Source: Budorcas taxicolor (lineage: Eukaryota > Chordata > Mammalia > Artiodactyla > Bovidae). Taken from it: 64,000 bases of DNA. Shown here in pieces: positions 22,848-35,900 of this stretch. The translations under genes and the position numbers were made by a program. Every line of letters begins with the position of its first letter. The first letter of the stretch is position 1. The stretch lies in NCBI RefSeq assembly GCF_023091745.1, contig NW_026291481.1, forward strand, positions 682,001 through 746,000. Direction: 5' to 3'. The notes under the pieces were generated by a model, which saw nothing but the letters and a program-made list of their open reading frames with translations, searched no databases and was not told the origin of the DNA.

Positions 22848-25800
22848 CCAGGGGAGTCAGGTCTCGTCTCGAGTGGGGGCATGCACGTGCGCTTTCCTGC
22901 CGAGCTGCAGCAGTAGTGTCACGCTTCCTGTCACGTGGATCAAGGGATCTGTGGCTTTCCCTCGAGGCTGTCCCTCGAGGCTTTCCCACGAGGCTTTCCC
23001 ACAGTGCTGTGCCACGTGCCAGCTTGGTGTGAGTCGATCCTCGGCGTGAAAGACGAGCCGGTGAAGGGAAAACAGGTTCCTCTGGAATGGACTGAGACAT
23101 CTGGGGGACTCTTGGAATGGTGGCACGACCCTGGAGTTCCTCTCGCCGTTCCTGTTGAGAGGGCCTCCTCTTGAGATGCGACGGGAACGCCGGGAACTCT
23201 TTCCCGACGAAGCAGGGAAAGGATCCCTCATCTCGAGCTACGAGGCGGAAACGGGGCTCCTCTGGATGTGGGCGGGACCCTCGTGATTCCTCTTGAGTGG
23301 AGACGGGTATGTCGGGGAACTTCTTGATTTGCACCAAGAGTGTGAAGGAGCCTTTAGAAGTTCCAGAGGTGAGGTGTGATCAGCCTCGAGACGCCTCAGC
23401 GGAAATGGGCCTCATCTCGCCTGGAGGGGAGAACCTCTTGGATTTTCTCGAGTTGCGGCAGGTCTTCTCGAGTTACGACGGGGACCTCAGGGACCCGCTC
23501 TGGTGGCCTCAGGAAAGGCCAGTCCCAATGCGAGTTGCTAGCGGACCTCTCGGGATTCCTCTCCCGTCCATGCCGGGGCCTCAGTCCTTGAGTGGAGTCG
23601 GGGCCGGAACCTGAGGATTCCTCTCCAGTGTTGCCATGGATCTTGGGGTGCTTCTGAGTCTCCCCAGGGGAGTCAGGCCTCGTCTCGAGTGGGGGTATGC
23701 ACGTGCGCTTTCCTCCCGAGCTGCAGCAGTAGTGTCACGCTTCCTGTCACGTGGATCAAGGGATCTGTGGCTTTCCCTCGAGGCTGTCCCTCGAGGCTTT
23801 CCCATGAGGCTTTCCCACAGGGCTGTGCCACGTTCCACCTTGGTGTGAGTCGATCCTCGGCGTGAAAGACGAGCCGGTGAAGGGAAAAGAGGTTCCTCTG
23901 GAAAGGACTGAGACATCTGGGGGACTCTTGGAATGGTGGCACGACCCTGGAGTTCCTCTCGCCGTTCCTGTTGAGAGGGCCTCCTCTTGAAATGCGACGG
24001 GAACGCCGGGAACTCTTTCCCGACGAAGCAGGGAAAGGATCCCTCATCTCGAGCTAAGAGGCGGAAACGGGGCTCCTCTGGATGTGGGCGGGACCCACGT
24101 GATTCCTCTCGAGTGGAGACGGCTAGGTCGGGGAACTTCTTGATTTGCACCAAGGGTGTGAAGGACCCTTTAGAAGTTCCAGAGGTGAGGTGTGATCAGC
24201 CTCGAGACGCCTCAGCGGAAATGGGCCTCATCTCGCCTGGAGGGGAGAACCTCATGGATTTTCTTGAGTTGCGGCAGGTCTTCTCGAGTTACGACGGGGA
24301 CCTCAGGGAACCGCTCTGGTGGCCTCAGGAAAGGCCAGTCCCCATGCGAGTTGCTAGGGGACCTCTCGGGATTCCTCTCCCGTCCCTGCCGGGGCCTCAG
24401 TCCTTGTGTGGAGTCGGGGCCGGAACCTGAGGATTCCTCTCCAGTGTTGCCATGGATCTTGGGGTGCTTCTGAGTCTCCCCAGGGGAGTCAGGTCTCGTC
24501 TAGAGTGGGGGCATGCACGTGCGCTTTCCTCCCGAGCTGCAGCAGTAGTGTCACGCTTCCTGTCACGTGGATCAAGGGATCTGTGGCTTTCCCTCGAGGC
24601 TGTCCCTCGAGGCTTTCCCACGAGGCTTTCCCACAGGGCTGTGCCACGTGCCACCTTGGTGTGAGTCGATCCTCGGCGTGAAAGACGAGCCGGTGAAGGG
24701 AAAACAGGTTCCTCTGGAATGGACTGAGACATCTGGGGGACTCTTGGAATGGTGGCACGACCCTGGAGTTCCTCTCGCCGTTCCTGTTGAGAGGGCCTCC
24801 TCTTGAGATGCGACGGGAACGCCGGGAACTCTTTCCCGACGAAGCAGGGAAAGGATCCCTCATCTCGAGCTACGAGGCGCAAACGGGGCTCCTCTGGATG
24901 TGGGCGGGACCCTCGTGATTCCTCTCGAGTGGAGACGGCTAGGTCGGGGAACTTCTTGATTTGCACCAAGGGTGTGAAGGAGCCTTTCGAAGTTCCAGAG
25001 GTGAGGTGTGATCAGCCTCGAGAGGCCTCAGCGGAAATGGGCCTCATCTCGCCTGGAGGGGAGAACCTCCTGGATTTTCTTGAGTTGCGGCAGGTCTTCT
25101 CGAGTTATGACGGGGACCTCAGGGACCCGCTCTGGTGGCCTCAGGAAAGGCCAGTCCCCATGCGAGTTGCTAGGGGACCTCTCGGGATTCCTCTCCCGTC
25201 CATGCCGGGGCCTCAGTCCTTGTGTGGAGTCGGGGCCGGAACCTGAGGATTCCTCTCCAGTGTTGCCATGGATCTTGGGGTGCTTCTGAGTCTCCCCAGG
25301 GGAGTCAGGTCTCGTCTAGAGTGGGGGCATGCACGTGCGCTTTCCTCCCGAGCTGCAGCAGTAGTGTCACGCTTCCTGTCACGTGGATCAAGGGATCTGT
25401 GGCTTTCCCTCGAGGCTGTCCCTCGAGGCTTTCCCACGAGGCTTTCCCACAGGGCTGTGCCACGTGCCACCTTGGTGTGAGTCGATCCTCGGCGTGAAAG
25501 ACGAGCCGGTGAAGGGAAAAGAGGTTCCTCTGGAATGGACTGAGACATCTGGGGGACTCTTGGAATGGTGGCACGACCCTGGAGTTCCTCTCGCCGTTCC
25601 TGTTGAGAGGGCCTCCTCTTGAGATGCGACGGGAACGCCGGGAACTCTTTCCCGACGAAGCAGGGAAAGGATCCCTCATCTCGAGCTACGAGGCGGAAAC
25701 GGGGCTCCTCTGGATGTGGGCGGGACCCTCGTGATTCCTCTCGAGTGGAGACGGGTATGTCGGGGAACTTCTTGATTTGCACCAAGGGTGTGAAGGAGCC

Positions 25801-26926
25801 TTTCGAAGTTCCAGAGGTGAGGTGTGATCAGCCTCGAGACGCCTCAGCGGAAATGGGCCTCATCTCGCCTGGAGGGGAGAACCTCCTGGATTTTCTCGAG
25901 TTGCGGCAGGTCTTCTCGAGTTACGACGGGGACCTCAGGGACCCGCTCTGGTGGCCTCAGGAAAGGCCAGTCCCCATGCGAGTTGCTAGGGGACCTCTCT
26001 TGATTCCTCTCCCGTCCATGCCGGGGCCTCAGTCCTTGTGTGAGTCGGGGCCGGAACCTGAGGATTCCTCTCCAGTGTTGCCATGGATCTTGGGGTGCTT
26101 CTGAGTCTCCCCAGGGGAGTCAGGTCTCGTCTCGAGTGGGGGCATGCACGTGCGCTTTCCTGCCGAGCTGCAGCAGTAGTGTCACGCTTCCTGTCACGTG
26201 GATCAAGGGATCTGTGGCTTTCCCTCGAGGCTGTCCCTCGAGGCTTTCCCACGAGGCTTTCCCACAGTGCTGTGCCACGTGCCAGCTTGGTGTGAGTCGA
26301 TCCTCGGCGTGAAAGACGAGCCGGTGAAGGGAAAACAGGTTCCTCTGGAATGGACTGAGACATCTGGGGGACTCTTGGAATGGTGGCACGACCCTGGAGT
26401 TCCTCTCGCCGTTCCTGTTGAGAGGGCCTCCTCTTGAGATGCGACGGGAACGCCGGGAACTCTTTCCCGACGAAGCAGGGAAAGGATCCCTCATCTCGAG
26501 CTACGAGGCGGAAACGGGGCTCCTCTGGATGTGGGCGGGACCCTCGTGATTCCTCTTGAGTGGAGACGGGTATGTCGGGGAACTTCTTGATTTGCACCAA
26601 GAGTGTGAAGGAGCCTTTAGAAGTTCCAGAGGTGAGGTGTGATCAGCCTCGAGACGCCTCAGCGGAAATGGGCCTCATCTCGCCTGGAGGGGAGAACCTC
26701 TTGGATTTTCTCGAGTTGCGGCAGGTCTTCTCGAGTTACGACGGGGACCTCAGGGACCCGCTCTGGTGGCCTCAGGAAAGGCCAGTCCCAATGCGAGTTG
26801 CTAGCGGACCTCTCGGGATTCCTCTCCCGTCCATGCCGGGGCCTCAGTCCTTGTGTGGAGTCGGGGCCGGAACCTGAGGATTCCTCTCCAGTGTTGCCAT
26901 GGATCTTGGGGTGCTTCTGAGTCTCC

Positions 26927-27741
26927 CCAGGGGAGTCAGGCCTCGTCTCGAGTGGGGGTATGCACGTGCGCTTTCCTCCCGAGCTGCAGCAGTAGTGTCA
27001 CGCTTCCTGTCACGTGGATCAAGGGATCTGTGGCTTTCCCTCGAGGCTGTCCCTCGAGGCTTTCCCATGAGGCTTTCCCACAGGGCTGTGCCACGTTCCA
27101 CCTTGGTGTGAGTCGATCCTCGGCGTGAAAGACGAGCCGGTGAAGGGAAAAGAGGTTCCTCTGGAAAGGACTGAGACATCTGGGGGACTCTTGGAATGGT
27201 GGCACGACCCTGGAGTTCCTCTCGCCGTTCCTGTTGAGAGGGCCTCCTCTTGAGATGCGACGGGAACGCCGGGAACTCTTTCCCGACGAAGCAGGGAAAG
27301 GATCCCTCATCTCGAGCTACGAGGCGGAAACGGGGCTCCTCTGGATGTGGGCGGGACCCTCGTGATTCCTCTCGAGTGGAGACGGGTATGTCGGGGAACT
27401 TCTTGATTTGCACCAAGGGTGTGAAGGAGCCTTTCGAAGTTCCAGAGGTGAGGTGTGATCAGCCTCGAGACGCCTCAGCGGAAATGGGCCTCATCTCGCC
27501 TGGAGGGGAGAACCTCCTGGATTTTCTCGAGTTGCGGCAGGTCTTCTCGAGTTACGACGGGGACCTCAGGGACCCGCTCTGGTGGCCTCAGGAAAGGCCA
27601 GTCCCCATGCGAGTTGCTAGGGGACCTCTCTTGATTCCTCTCCCGTCCATGCCGGGGCCTCAGTCCTTGTGTGAGTCGGGGCCGGAACCTGAGGATTCCT
27701 CTCCAGTGTTGCCATGGATCTTGGGGTGCTTCTGAGTCTCC
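26927..27741 (+). repeat. Chimeric monomer M34: C-type 5' part joined to A-type 3' part
   Basis: The 5' part has the C-type variants GGGGGTATGC (about 26957), CCCATGAGG (about 27065), CACGTTCCACC (about 27093) and CTGGAAAGGACTG (about 27163). The 3' part has A-type TTGAGATGCG (about 27250), GAGCTACGAGG, GGTATGTCGG, CCTCTCTTGATT and the marker 1-bp deletion. C-type M30 has TTGAAATGCG and GAGCTAAGAGG at those places. The switch lies between about 27168 and 27252, where C and A types are identical. This fits a homologous crossover inside the monomer that removed the end of C, all of D and the start of the next A. Confidence 0.82.
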
Positions 27742-30189
27742 CCAGGGGAGTCAGGTCTCGTCTCGAGTGGGGGCATGCACGTGCGCTTTCCTGCCGAGCT
27801 GCAGCAGTAGTGTCACGCTTCCTGTCACGTGGATCAAGGGATCTGTGGCTTTCCCTCGAGGCTGTCCCTCGAGGCTTTCCCACGAGGCTTTCCCACAGTG
27901 CTGTGCCACGTGCCAGCTTGGTGTGAGTCGATCCTCGGCGTGAAAGACGAGCCGGTGAAGGGAAAACAGGTTCCTCTGGAATGGACTGAGACATCTGGGG
28001 GACTCTTGGAATGGTGGCACGACCCTGGAGTTCCTCTCGCCGTTCCTGTTGAGAGGGCCTCCTCTTGAGATGCGACGGGAACGCCGGGAACTCTTTCCCG
28101 ACGAAGCAGGGAAAGGATCCCTCATCTCGAGCTACGAGGCGGAAACGGGGCTCCTCTGGATGTGGGCGGGACCCTCGTGATTCCTCTTGAGTGGAGACGG
28201 GTATGTCGGGGAACTTCTTGATTTGCACCAAGAGTGTGAAGGAGCCTTTAGAAGTTCCAGAGGTGAGGTGTGATCAGCCTCGAGACGCCTCAGCGGAAAT
28301 GGGCCTCATCTCGCCTGGAGGGGAGAACCTCTTGGATTTTCTCGAGTTGCGGCAGGTCTTCTCGAGTTACGACGGGGACCTCAGGGACCCGCTCTGGTGG
28401 CCTCAGGAAAGGCCAGTCCCAATGCGAGTTGCTAGCGGACCTCTCGGGATTCCTCTCCCGTCCATGCCGGGGCCTCAGTCCTTGTGTGGAGTCGGGGCCG
28501 GAACCTGAGGATTCCTCTCCAGTGTTGCCATGGATCTTGGGGTGCTTCTGAGTCTCCCCAGGGGAGTCAGGCCTCGTCTCGAGTGGGGGTATGCACGTGC
28601 GCTTTCCTCCCGAGCTGCAGCAGTAGTGTCACGCTTCCTGTCACGTGGATCAAGGGATCTGTGGCTTTCCCTCGAGGCTGTCCCTCGAGGCTTTCCCATG
28701 AGGCTTTCCCACAGGGCTGTGCCACGTTCCACCTTGGTGTGAGTCGATCCTCGGCGTGAAAGACGAGCCGGTGAAGGGAAAAGAGGTTCCTCTGGAAAGG
28801 ACTGAGACATCTGGGGGACTCTTGGAATGGTGGCACGACCCTGGAGTTCCTCTCGCCGTTCCTGTTGAGAGGGCCTCCTCTTGAAATGCGACGGGAACGC
28901 CGGGAACTCTTTCCCGACGAAGCAGGGAAAGGATCCCTCATCTCGAGCTAAGAGGCGGAAACGGGGCTCCTCTGGATGTGGGCGGGACCCACGTGATTCC
29001 TCTCGAGTGGAGACGGCTAGGTCGGGGAACTTCTTGATTTGCACCAAGGGTGTGAAGGACCCTTTAGAAGTTCCAGAGGTGAGGTGTGATCAGCCTCGAG
29101 ACGCCTCAGCGGAAATGGGCCTCATCTCGCCTGGAGGGGAGAACCTCATGGATTTTCTTGAGTTGCGGCAGGTCTTCTCGAGTTACGACGGGGACCTCAG
29201 GGAACCGCTCTGGTGGCCTCAGGAAAGGCCAGTCCCCATGCGAGTTGCTAGGGGACCTCTCGGGATTCCTCTCCCGTCCCTGCCGGGGCCTCAGTCCTTG
29301 TGTGGAGTCGGGGCCGGAACCTGAGGATTCCTCTCCAGTGTTGCCATGGATCTTGGGGTGCTTCTGAGTCTCCCCAGGGGAGTCAGGTCTCGTCTAGAGT
29401 GGGGGCATGCACGTGCGCTTTCCTCCCGAGCTGCAGCAGTAGTGTCACGCTTCCTGTCACGTGGATCAAGGGATCTGTGGCTTTCCCTCGAGGCTGTCCC
29501 TCGAGGCTTTCCCACGAGGCTTTCCCACAGGGCTGTGCCACGTGCCACCTTGGTGTGAGTCGATCCTCGGCGTGAAAGACGAGCCGGTGAAGGGAAAACA
29601 GGTTCCTCTGGAATGGACTGAGACATCTGGGGGACTCTTGGAATGGTGGCACGACCCTGGAGTTCCTCTCGCCGTTCCTGTTGAGAGGGCCTCCTCTTGA
29701 GATGCGACGGGAACGCCGGGAACTCTTTCCCGACGAAGCAGGGAAAGGATCCCTCATCTCGAGCTACGAGGCGCAAACGGGGCTCCTCTGGATGTGGGCG
29801 GGACCCTCGTGATTCCTCTCGAGTGGAGACGGCTAGGTCGGGGAACTTCTTGATTTGCACCAAGGGTGTGAAGGAGCCTTTCGAAGTTCCAGAGGTGAGG
29901 TGTGATCAGCCTCGAGAGGCCTCAGCGGAAATGGGCCTCATCTCGCCTGGAGGGGAGAACCTCCTGGATTTTCTTGAGTTGCGGCAGGTCTTCTCGAGTT
30001 ATGACGGGGACCTCAGGGACCCGCTCTGGTGGCCTCAGGAAAGGCCAGTCCCCATGCGAGTTGCTAGGGGACCTCTCGGGATTCCTCTCCCGTCCATGCC
30101 GGGGCCTCAGTCCTTGTGTGGAGTCGGGGCCGGAACCTGAGGATTCCTCTCCAGTGTTGCCATGGATCTTGGGGTGCTTCTGAGTCTCC

Positions 30190-33100
30190 CCAGGGGAGTC
30201 AGGTCTCGTCTAGAGTGGGGGCATGCACGTGCGCTTTCCTCCCGAGCTGCAGCAGTAGTGTCACGCTTCCTGTCACGTGGATCAAGGGATCTGTGGCTTT
30301 CCCTCGAGGCTGTCCCTCGAGGCTTTCCCACGAGGCTTTCCCACAGGGCTGTGCCACGTGCCACCTTGGTGTGAGTCGATCCTCGGCGTGAAAGACGAGC
30401 CGGTGAAGGGAAAAGAGGTTCCTCTGGAATGGACTGAGACATCTGGGGGACTCTTGGAATGGTGGCACGACCCTGGAGTTCCTCTCGCCGTTCCTGTTGA
30501 GAGGGCCTCCTCTTGAGATGCGACGGGAACGCCGGGAACTCTTTCCCGACGAAGCAGGGAAAGGATCCCTCATCTCGAGCTACGAGGCGCAAACGGGGCT
30601 CCTCTGGATGTGGGCGGGACCCTCGTGATTCCTCTCGAGTGGAGACGGCTAGGTCGGGGAACTTCTTGATTTGCACCAAGGGTGTGAAGGAGCCTTTCGA
30701 AGTTCCAGAGGTGAGGTGTGATCAGCCTCGAGACGCCTCAGCGGAAATGGGCCTCATCTCACCTGGAGGGGAGAACCTCCTGGATTTTCTCGAGTTGCGG
30801 CATGTCTTCTCGAGTTACGACGGGGACCTCAGGGACCCGCTCTGGTGGCCTCAGGAAAGGCCAGTCCCCATGCGAGTTGCCAAGGGACCTCTCTTGATTC
30901 CTCTCCCGTCCATGCCGGGGCCTCAGTCCTTGTGTGGAGTCGGGGCCGGAACCTGAGGATTCCTCTCCAGTGTTGCCATGGATCTTGGGGTGCTTCTGAG
31001 TCTCCCCAGGGGAGTCAGGTCTCGTCTATAGTGGGGGCATGCACGTGCGCTTTCCTCCCGAGCTGCAGCAGTAGTGTCACGCTTCCTGTCACGTGGATCA
31101 AGGGATCTGTGGCTTTCCCTCGAGGCTGTCCCTCGAGGCTTTCCCACGAGGCTTTCCCACAGGGCTGTGCCACGTGCCAGCTTGGTGTGAGTCGATCCTC
31201 AGCGTGAAAGACGAGCCGGTGAAGGGAAAAGAGGTTCCTCTGGAATGGACTGAGACATCTGGGGGACTCTTGGAATGGTGGCACGACCCTGGAGTTCCTC
31301 TCGCCGTTCCTGTTGAGAGGGCCTCCTCTTGAGATGCGACGGGAACGCCGGGAACTCTTTCCCGACGAAGCAGGGAAAGGATCCCTCATCTCGAGCTACG
31401 AGGCGGAAACGGGGCTCCTCTGGATGTGGGCGGGACCCTCGTGATTCCTCTCGAGTGGAGACGGGTATGTCGGGGAACTTCTTGATTTGCACCAAGGGTG
31501 TGAAGGAGCCTTTCGAAGTTCCAGAGGTGAGGTGTGATCAGCCTCGAGACGCCTCAGCGGAAATGGGCCTCATCTCGCCTGGAGGGGAGAACCTCCTGGA
31601 TTTTCTCGAGTTGCGACAGGTCTTCTCGAGTTACGACGGGGACCTCAGGGACCCGCTCTGGTGGCCTCAGGAAAGGCCAGTCCCCATGCGAGTTGCTAGG
31701 GGACCTCTCGGGATTCCTCTCTCGTCCATGCCGGGGCCTCAGTCCTTGTGTGGAGTCGGGGCCGGAACCTGAGGATTCCTCTCCAGTGTTGCCATGGATC
31801 TTGGGGTGCTTCTGAGTCTCCCCAGGGGAGTCAGGTCTCGTCTCGAGTGGGGGCATGCACGTGCGCTTTCCTCCCGAGCTGCAGCAGTAGTGTCACGCTT
31901 CCTGTCACGTGGATCAAGGGATCTGTGGCTTTCCCTCGAGGCTGTCCCTCGAGGCTTTCCCACGAGGCTTTCCCACAGGGCTGTGCCACGTGCCAGCTTG
32001 GTGTGAGTCGATCCTCAGCGTGAAAGACGAGCCGGTGAAGGGAAAAGAGGTTCCTCTGGAATGGACTGAGACATCTGGGGGACTCTTGGAATGGTGGCAC
32101 GACCCTGGAGTTCCTCTCGCCGTTCCTGTTGAGAGGGCCTCCTCTTGAGATGCGACGGGAACGCCGGGAACTCTTTCCCGATGAAGCAGGGAAAGGATCC
32201 CTCATCTCGAGCTACGAGGCGCAAACGGGGCTCCTCTGGATGTGGGCGGGACCCTCGTGATTCCTCTCGAGTGGAGACGGGTATGTCGGGGAACTTCTTG
32301 ATTTGCACCAAGGGTGTGAAGGAGCCTTTCGAAGTTCCAGAGGTGAGGTGTGATCAGCCTCGAGACGCCTCAGCGGAAATGGGCCTCATCTCGCCTGGAG
32401 GGGAGAACCTCCTGGATTTTCTCGAGTTGCGGCAGGTCTTCTCGAGTTACGACGGGGACCTCAGGGACCCGCTCTGGTGGCCTCAGGAAAGGCCAGTCCC
32501 CATGCGAGTTGCTAGGGGACCTCTCTTGATTCCTCTCCCGTCCATGCCGGGTCCTCAGTCCTTGTGTGGAGTCGGGGCCGGAACCTGAGGATTCCTCTCC
32601 AGTGTTGCCATGGATCTTGGGGTGCTTCTGAGTCTCCCCAGGGGAGTCAGGTCTCGTCTCGAGTGGGGGCATGCACGTGCGCTTTCCTGCCGAGCTGCAG
32701 CAGTAGTGTCACGCTTCCTGTCACGTGGATCAAGGGATCTGTGGCTTTCCCTCGAGGCTGTCCCTCGAGGCTTTCCCACGAGGCTTTCCCACAGTGCTGT
32801 GCCACGTGCCAGCTTGGTGTGAGTCGATCCTCGGCGTGAAAGACGAGCCGCTGAAGGGAAAAGAGGTTCCTCTGGAATGGACTGAGACATCTGGGGGACT
32901 CTTGGAATGGTGGCACGACCCTGGAGTTCCTCTCGCCGTTCCTGTTGAGAGGGCCTCCTCTTGAGATGCGACGGGAACGCCGGGAACTCTTTCCCGACGA
33001 AGCAGGGAAAGGATCCCTCATCTCGAGCTACGAGGCGGAAACGGGGCTCCTCTGGATGTGGGCGGGACCCTCGTGATTCCTCTCGAGTGGAGACGGGTAT

Positions 33101-35900
33101 GTCGGGAACTTCTTGATTTGCACCAAGGGTGTGAAGGACCGTTTCAAATTTCCAGAGGGGAGGTGTGATCAGCCTCGAGACGCCTCAGCGGAAATGGGCC
33201 TCATCTCGCCTGGAGGGGAGAACCTCCTGGATTTTCTCGAGTTGCGGCAGGTCTTCTGGAGTTACGACGGGGACCTCAGGGACCCGCTCTGGTGGCCTCA
33301 GGAAAGGCCAGTCCCCATGCGAGTTGCTTGGGGACCTCTCGGGATTCCTCTCCCGTCCATGCCGGGGCCTCAGTCCTTGTGTGGAGTCGGGGCCGGAACC
33401 TGAGGATTCCTCTCCAGTGTTGCCATGGATCTTGGGGTGCTTCTGAGTCTCCCCAGGGGAGTCAGGTCTCGTCTAGAGTGGGGGCATGCACGTGCGCTTT
33501 CCTCCCGAGCTGCAGCAGTAGTGTCACGCTTCCTGTCACGTGGATCAAGGGATCTGTGGCTTTCCCTCGAGGCTGTCCCTCGAGGCTTTCCCACGAGGCT
33601 TTCCCACAGGGCTGTGCCACGTGCCACCTTGGTGTGAGTCGATCCTCGGCGTGAAAGACGAGCCGGTGAAGGGAAAAGAGGTTCCTCTGGAATGGACTGA
33701 GACATCTGGGGGACTCTTGGAATGGTGGCACGACCCTGGAGTTCCTCTCGCCGTTCCTGTTGAGAGGGCCTCCTCTTGAGATGCGACGGGAACGCCGGGA
33801 ACTCTTTCCCGACGAAGCAGGGAAAGGATCCCTCATCTCGAGCTACGAGGCGGAAACGGGGCTCCTCTGGATGTGGGCGGGACCCTCGTGATTCCTCTCG
33901 AGTGGAGACGGCTAGGTCGGGGAACTTTTTGATTTGCACCAAGGGTGTGAAGGAGCCTTTCGAAGTTCCAGAGGTGAGGTGTGATCTGCCTCGAGACGCC
34001 TCAGCGGAAATGGGCCTCATCTCACCTGGAGGGGAGAACCTCCTGGATTTTCTCGAGTTGCGGCATGTCTTCTCGAGTTACGACGGGGACCTCAGGGACC
34101 CGCTCTGGTGGCCTCAGGAAAGGCCAGTCCCCATGCGAGTTGCCAAGGGACCTCTCTTGATTCCTCTCCCGTCCATGCCGGGGCCTCAGTCCTTGTGTGG
34201 AGTCGGGGCCGGAACCTGAGGATTCCTCTCCAGTGTTGCCATGGATCTTGGGGTGCTTCTGAGTCTCCCCAGGGGAGTCAGGCCTCGTCTCGAGTGGGGG
34301 CATGCACGTGCGCTTTCCTCCCGAGCTGCAGCAGTAGTGTCACGCTTCCTGTCACGTGGATCAAGGGATCTGTGGCTTTCCCTCGAGGCTGTCCCTCGAG
34401 GCTTTCCCACGAGGCTTTCCCACAGGGCTGTGCCACGTGCCACCTTGGTGTGAGTCGATCCTCGGCGTGAAAGACGAGCCGGTGAAGGGAAAAGAGGTTC
34501 CTCTGGAATGGACTGAGACATCTGGGGGACTCTTGGAATGGTGGCACGACCCTGGAGTTCCTCTCGCCGTTCCTGTTGAGAGGGCCTCCTCTTGAGATGC
34601 GACGGGAAGGCCGGGAATTCTTTCCCGAAGAAGCAGGGAAAGGATCCCTCATCTCGAGCTACGAGGCGGAAACGGGGCTCCTCTGGATGTGGGCGGGACC
34701 CTCGTGATTCCTCTCGAGTGGAGACGGGTATGTCGGGGAACTTCTTGATTTGCACCAAGGGTGTGAAGGACCCTTTCAAAGTTCCAGAGGGGAGGTGTGA
34801 TCAGCCTCGAGACGCCTCAGCGGAAATGGGCCTCATCTCGCCTGGAGGGGAGAACCTCCTGGATTTTCTCGAGTTGCGGCAGGTCTTCTGGAGTTACGAC
34901 GGGGACCTCAGGGACCCGCTCTGGTGGCCTCAGGAAAGGCCAGTCCCCATGCGAGTTGCTTGGGGACCTCTCGGGATTCCTCTCCCGTCCATGCCGGGGC
35001 CTCAGTCCTTGTGTGGAGTCGGGGCCGGAACCTGAGGATTCCTCTCCAGTGTTGCCATGGATCTTGGGGTGCTTCTGAGTCTCCCCAGGGGAGTCAGGTC
35101 TCGTCTCGAGTGGGGGCATGCACGTGCGCTTTCCTCCCGAGCTGCAGCAGTAGTGTCACGCTTCCTGTCACGTGGATCAAGGGATCTGTGGCTTTCCCTC
35201 GAGGCTGTCCCTCGAGGCTTTCCCACGAGGCTTTCCCACAGGGCTGTGCCACGTGCCACCTTGGTGTGAGTCGATCCTCGGCGTGAAAGACGAGCCGGTG
35301 AAGGGAAAAGAGGTTCCTCTGGAATGGACTGAGACATCTGGGGGACTCTTGGAATGGTGGTACGACCCTGGAGTTCCTCTCGCCGTTCCTGTTGAGAGGG
35401 CCTCCTCTTGAGATGCGACGGGAACGCCGGGAACTCTTTCCCGACGAAGCAGGGAAAGGATCCCTCATCTCGAGCTACGAGGCGGAAACGGGGCTCCTCT
35501 GGATGTGGGCGGGACCCTCGTGATTCCTCTCGAGTGGAGACGGCTAGGTCGGGGAACTTCTTGATTTGCACCAAGGGTGTGAAGGACCCTTTCGAAGTTC
35601 CAGAGGTGAGGTGTGATGAGCCTCGAGACGCCTCAGCGGAAATGGGCCTCATCTCGCCTGGAGGGGAGAACCTCCTGGATTTTCTTGAGTTGCGGCAGGT
35701 CTTCTCGAGTTACGACGGGGACCTCAGGGAACCGCTCTGGTGGCCTCAGGAAAGGCCAGTCCCCATGCGAGTTGCTAGGGGACCTCTCGGGATTCCTCTC
35801 CCGTCCATCCCGGGGCCTCAGTCCTTGTGTGGAGTCGGGGCCGGAACCTGAGGATTCCTCTCCAGTGTTGCCATGGATCTTGGGGTGCTTCTGAGTCTCC
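30190..35900 (+). repeat. Mixed monomers M38-M44, partial tetramer spacing
   Basis: M38 and M42, four monomers apart, share GCGGCATGTCTTC and GTTGCCAAGGGACC (about 30800 and 34062; 30877 and 34140; offset 3263 bp). M39 and M40 resemble trimer kinds 2/3 from block 2 (ATCCTCAGCGTG; GTTGCGACAGG near 31612). M41 starts as trimer kind 1 (CTGCCGAG) but ends with TTTCAAATTTCCAGAGGGG and GTTGCTTGGGGACC. M43 has the related TTTCAAAGTTCCAGAGGGG, CTTCTGGAGTTACG and GTTGCTTGGGGACC. Private changes include TCGTCTATAGTGG near 31024 (M39). The block mixes left-hand types with the variants that dominate the right half. Confidence 0.65.
32638..33452 (+). repeat. 815-bp monomer M41 with a private 1-bp deletion
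   Basis: GTATGTCGGGAACTTC at about 33099-33112 has three Gs where other monomers have four (GTCGGGGAACTTC). No other copy in the window shows this. The same monomer has other private bases: GAGCCGCTGAAGG near 32847, AAGGACCGTTTC near 33135 and TTTCAAATTTCCAG near 33141. It is one of the more mutated copies in its neighbourhood and has not been re-amplified. Confidence 0.8.

Larger units (their letters stand above)
19585..30189 (+). repeat. Higher-order block 3: tetramer with period 3263 bp
   Basis: The order is M25 B, M26 C, M27 D, M28 A, M29 B, M30 C, M31 D, M32 A, M33 B, M34 C/A chimera, M35 B, M36 C, M37 D. B has CAAGAGTGTGAAGG and GCTAGCGGACC. C is the d-type monomer with CCCATGAGG and AACCTCATGG. 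D has the CTAGAG 5' half, GGCTAGGTCGG and (M27, M31, M37) CGAGAGGC with GAGTTATGACGG. A carries CCTCTCTTGATT and a deleted G (TTGTGTGAGTCGG). The deletion makes the period 3263 rather than 3264. M29 and M33 appear identical except for CCTTGAGTGG near 23589 in M29. Confidence 0.8.
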
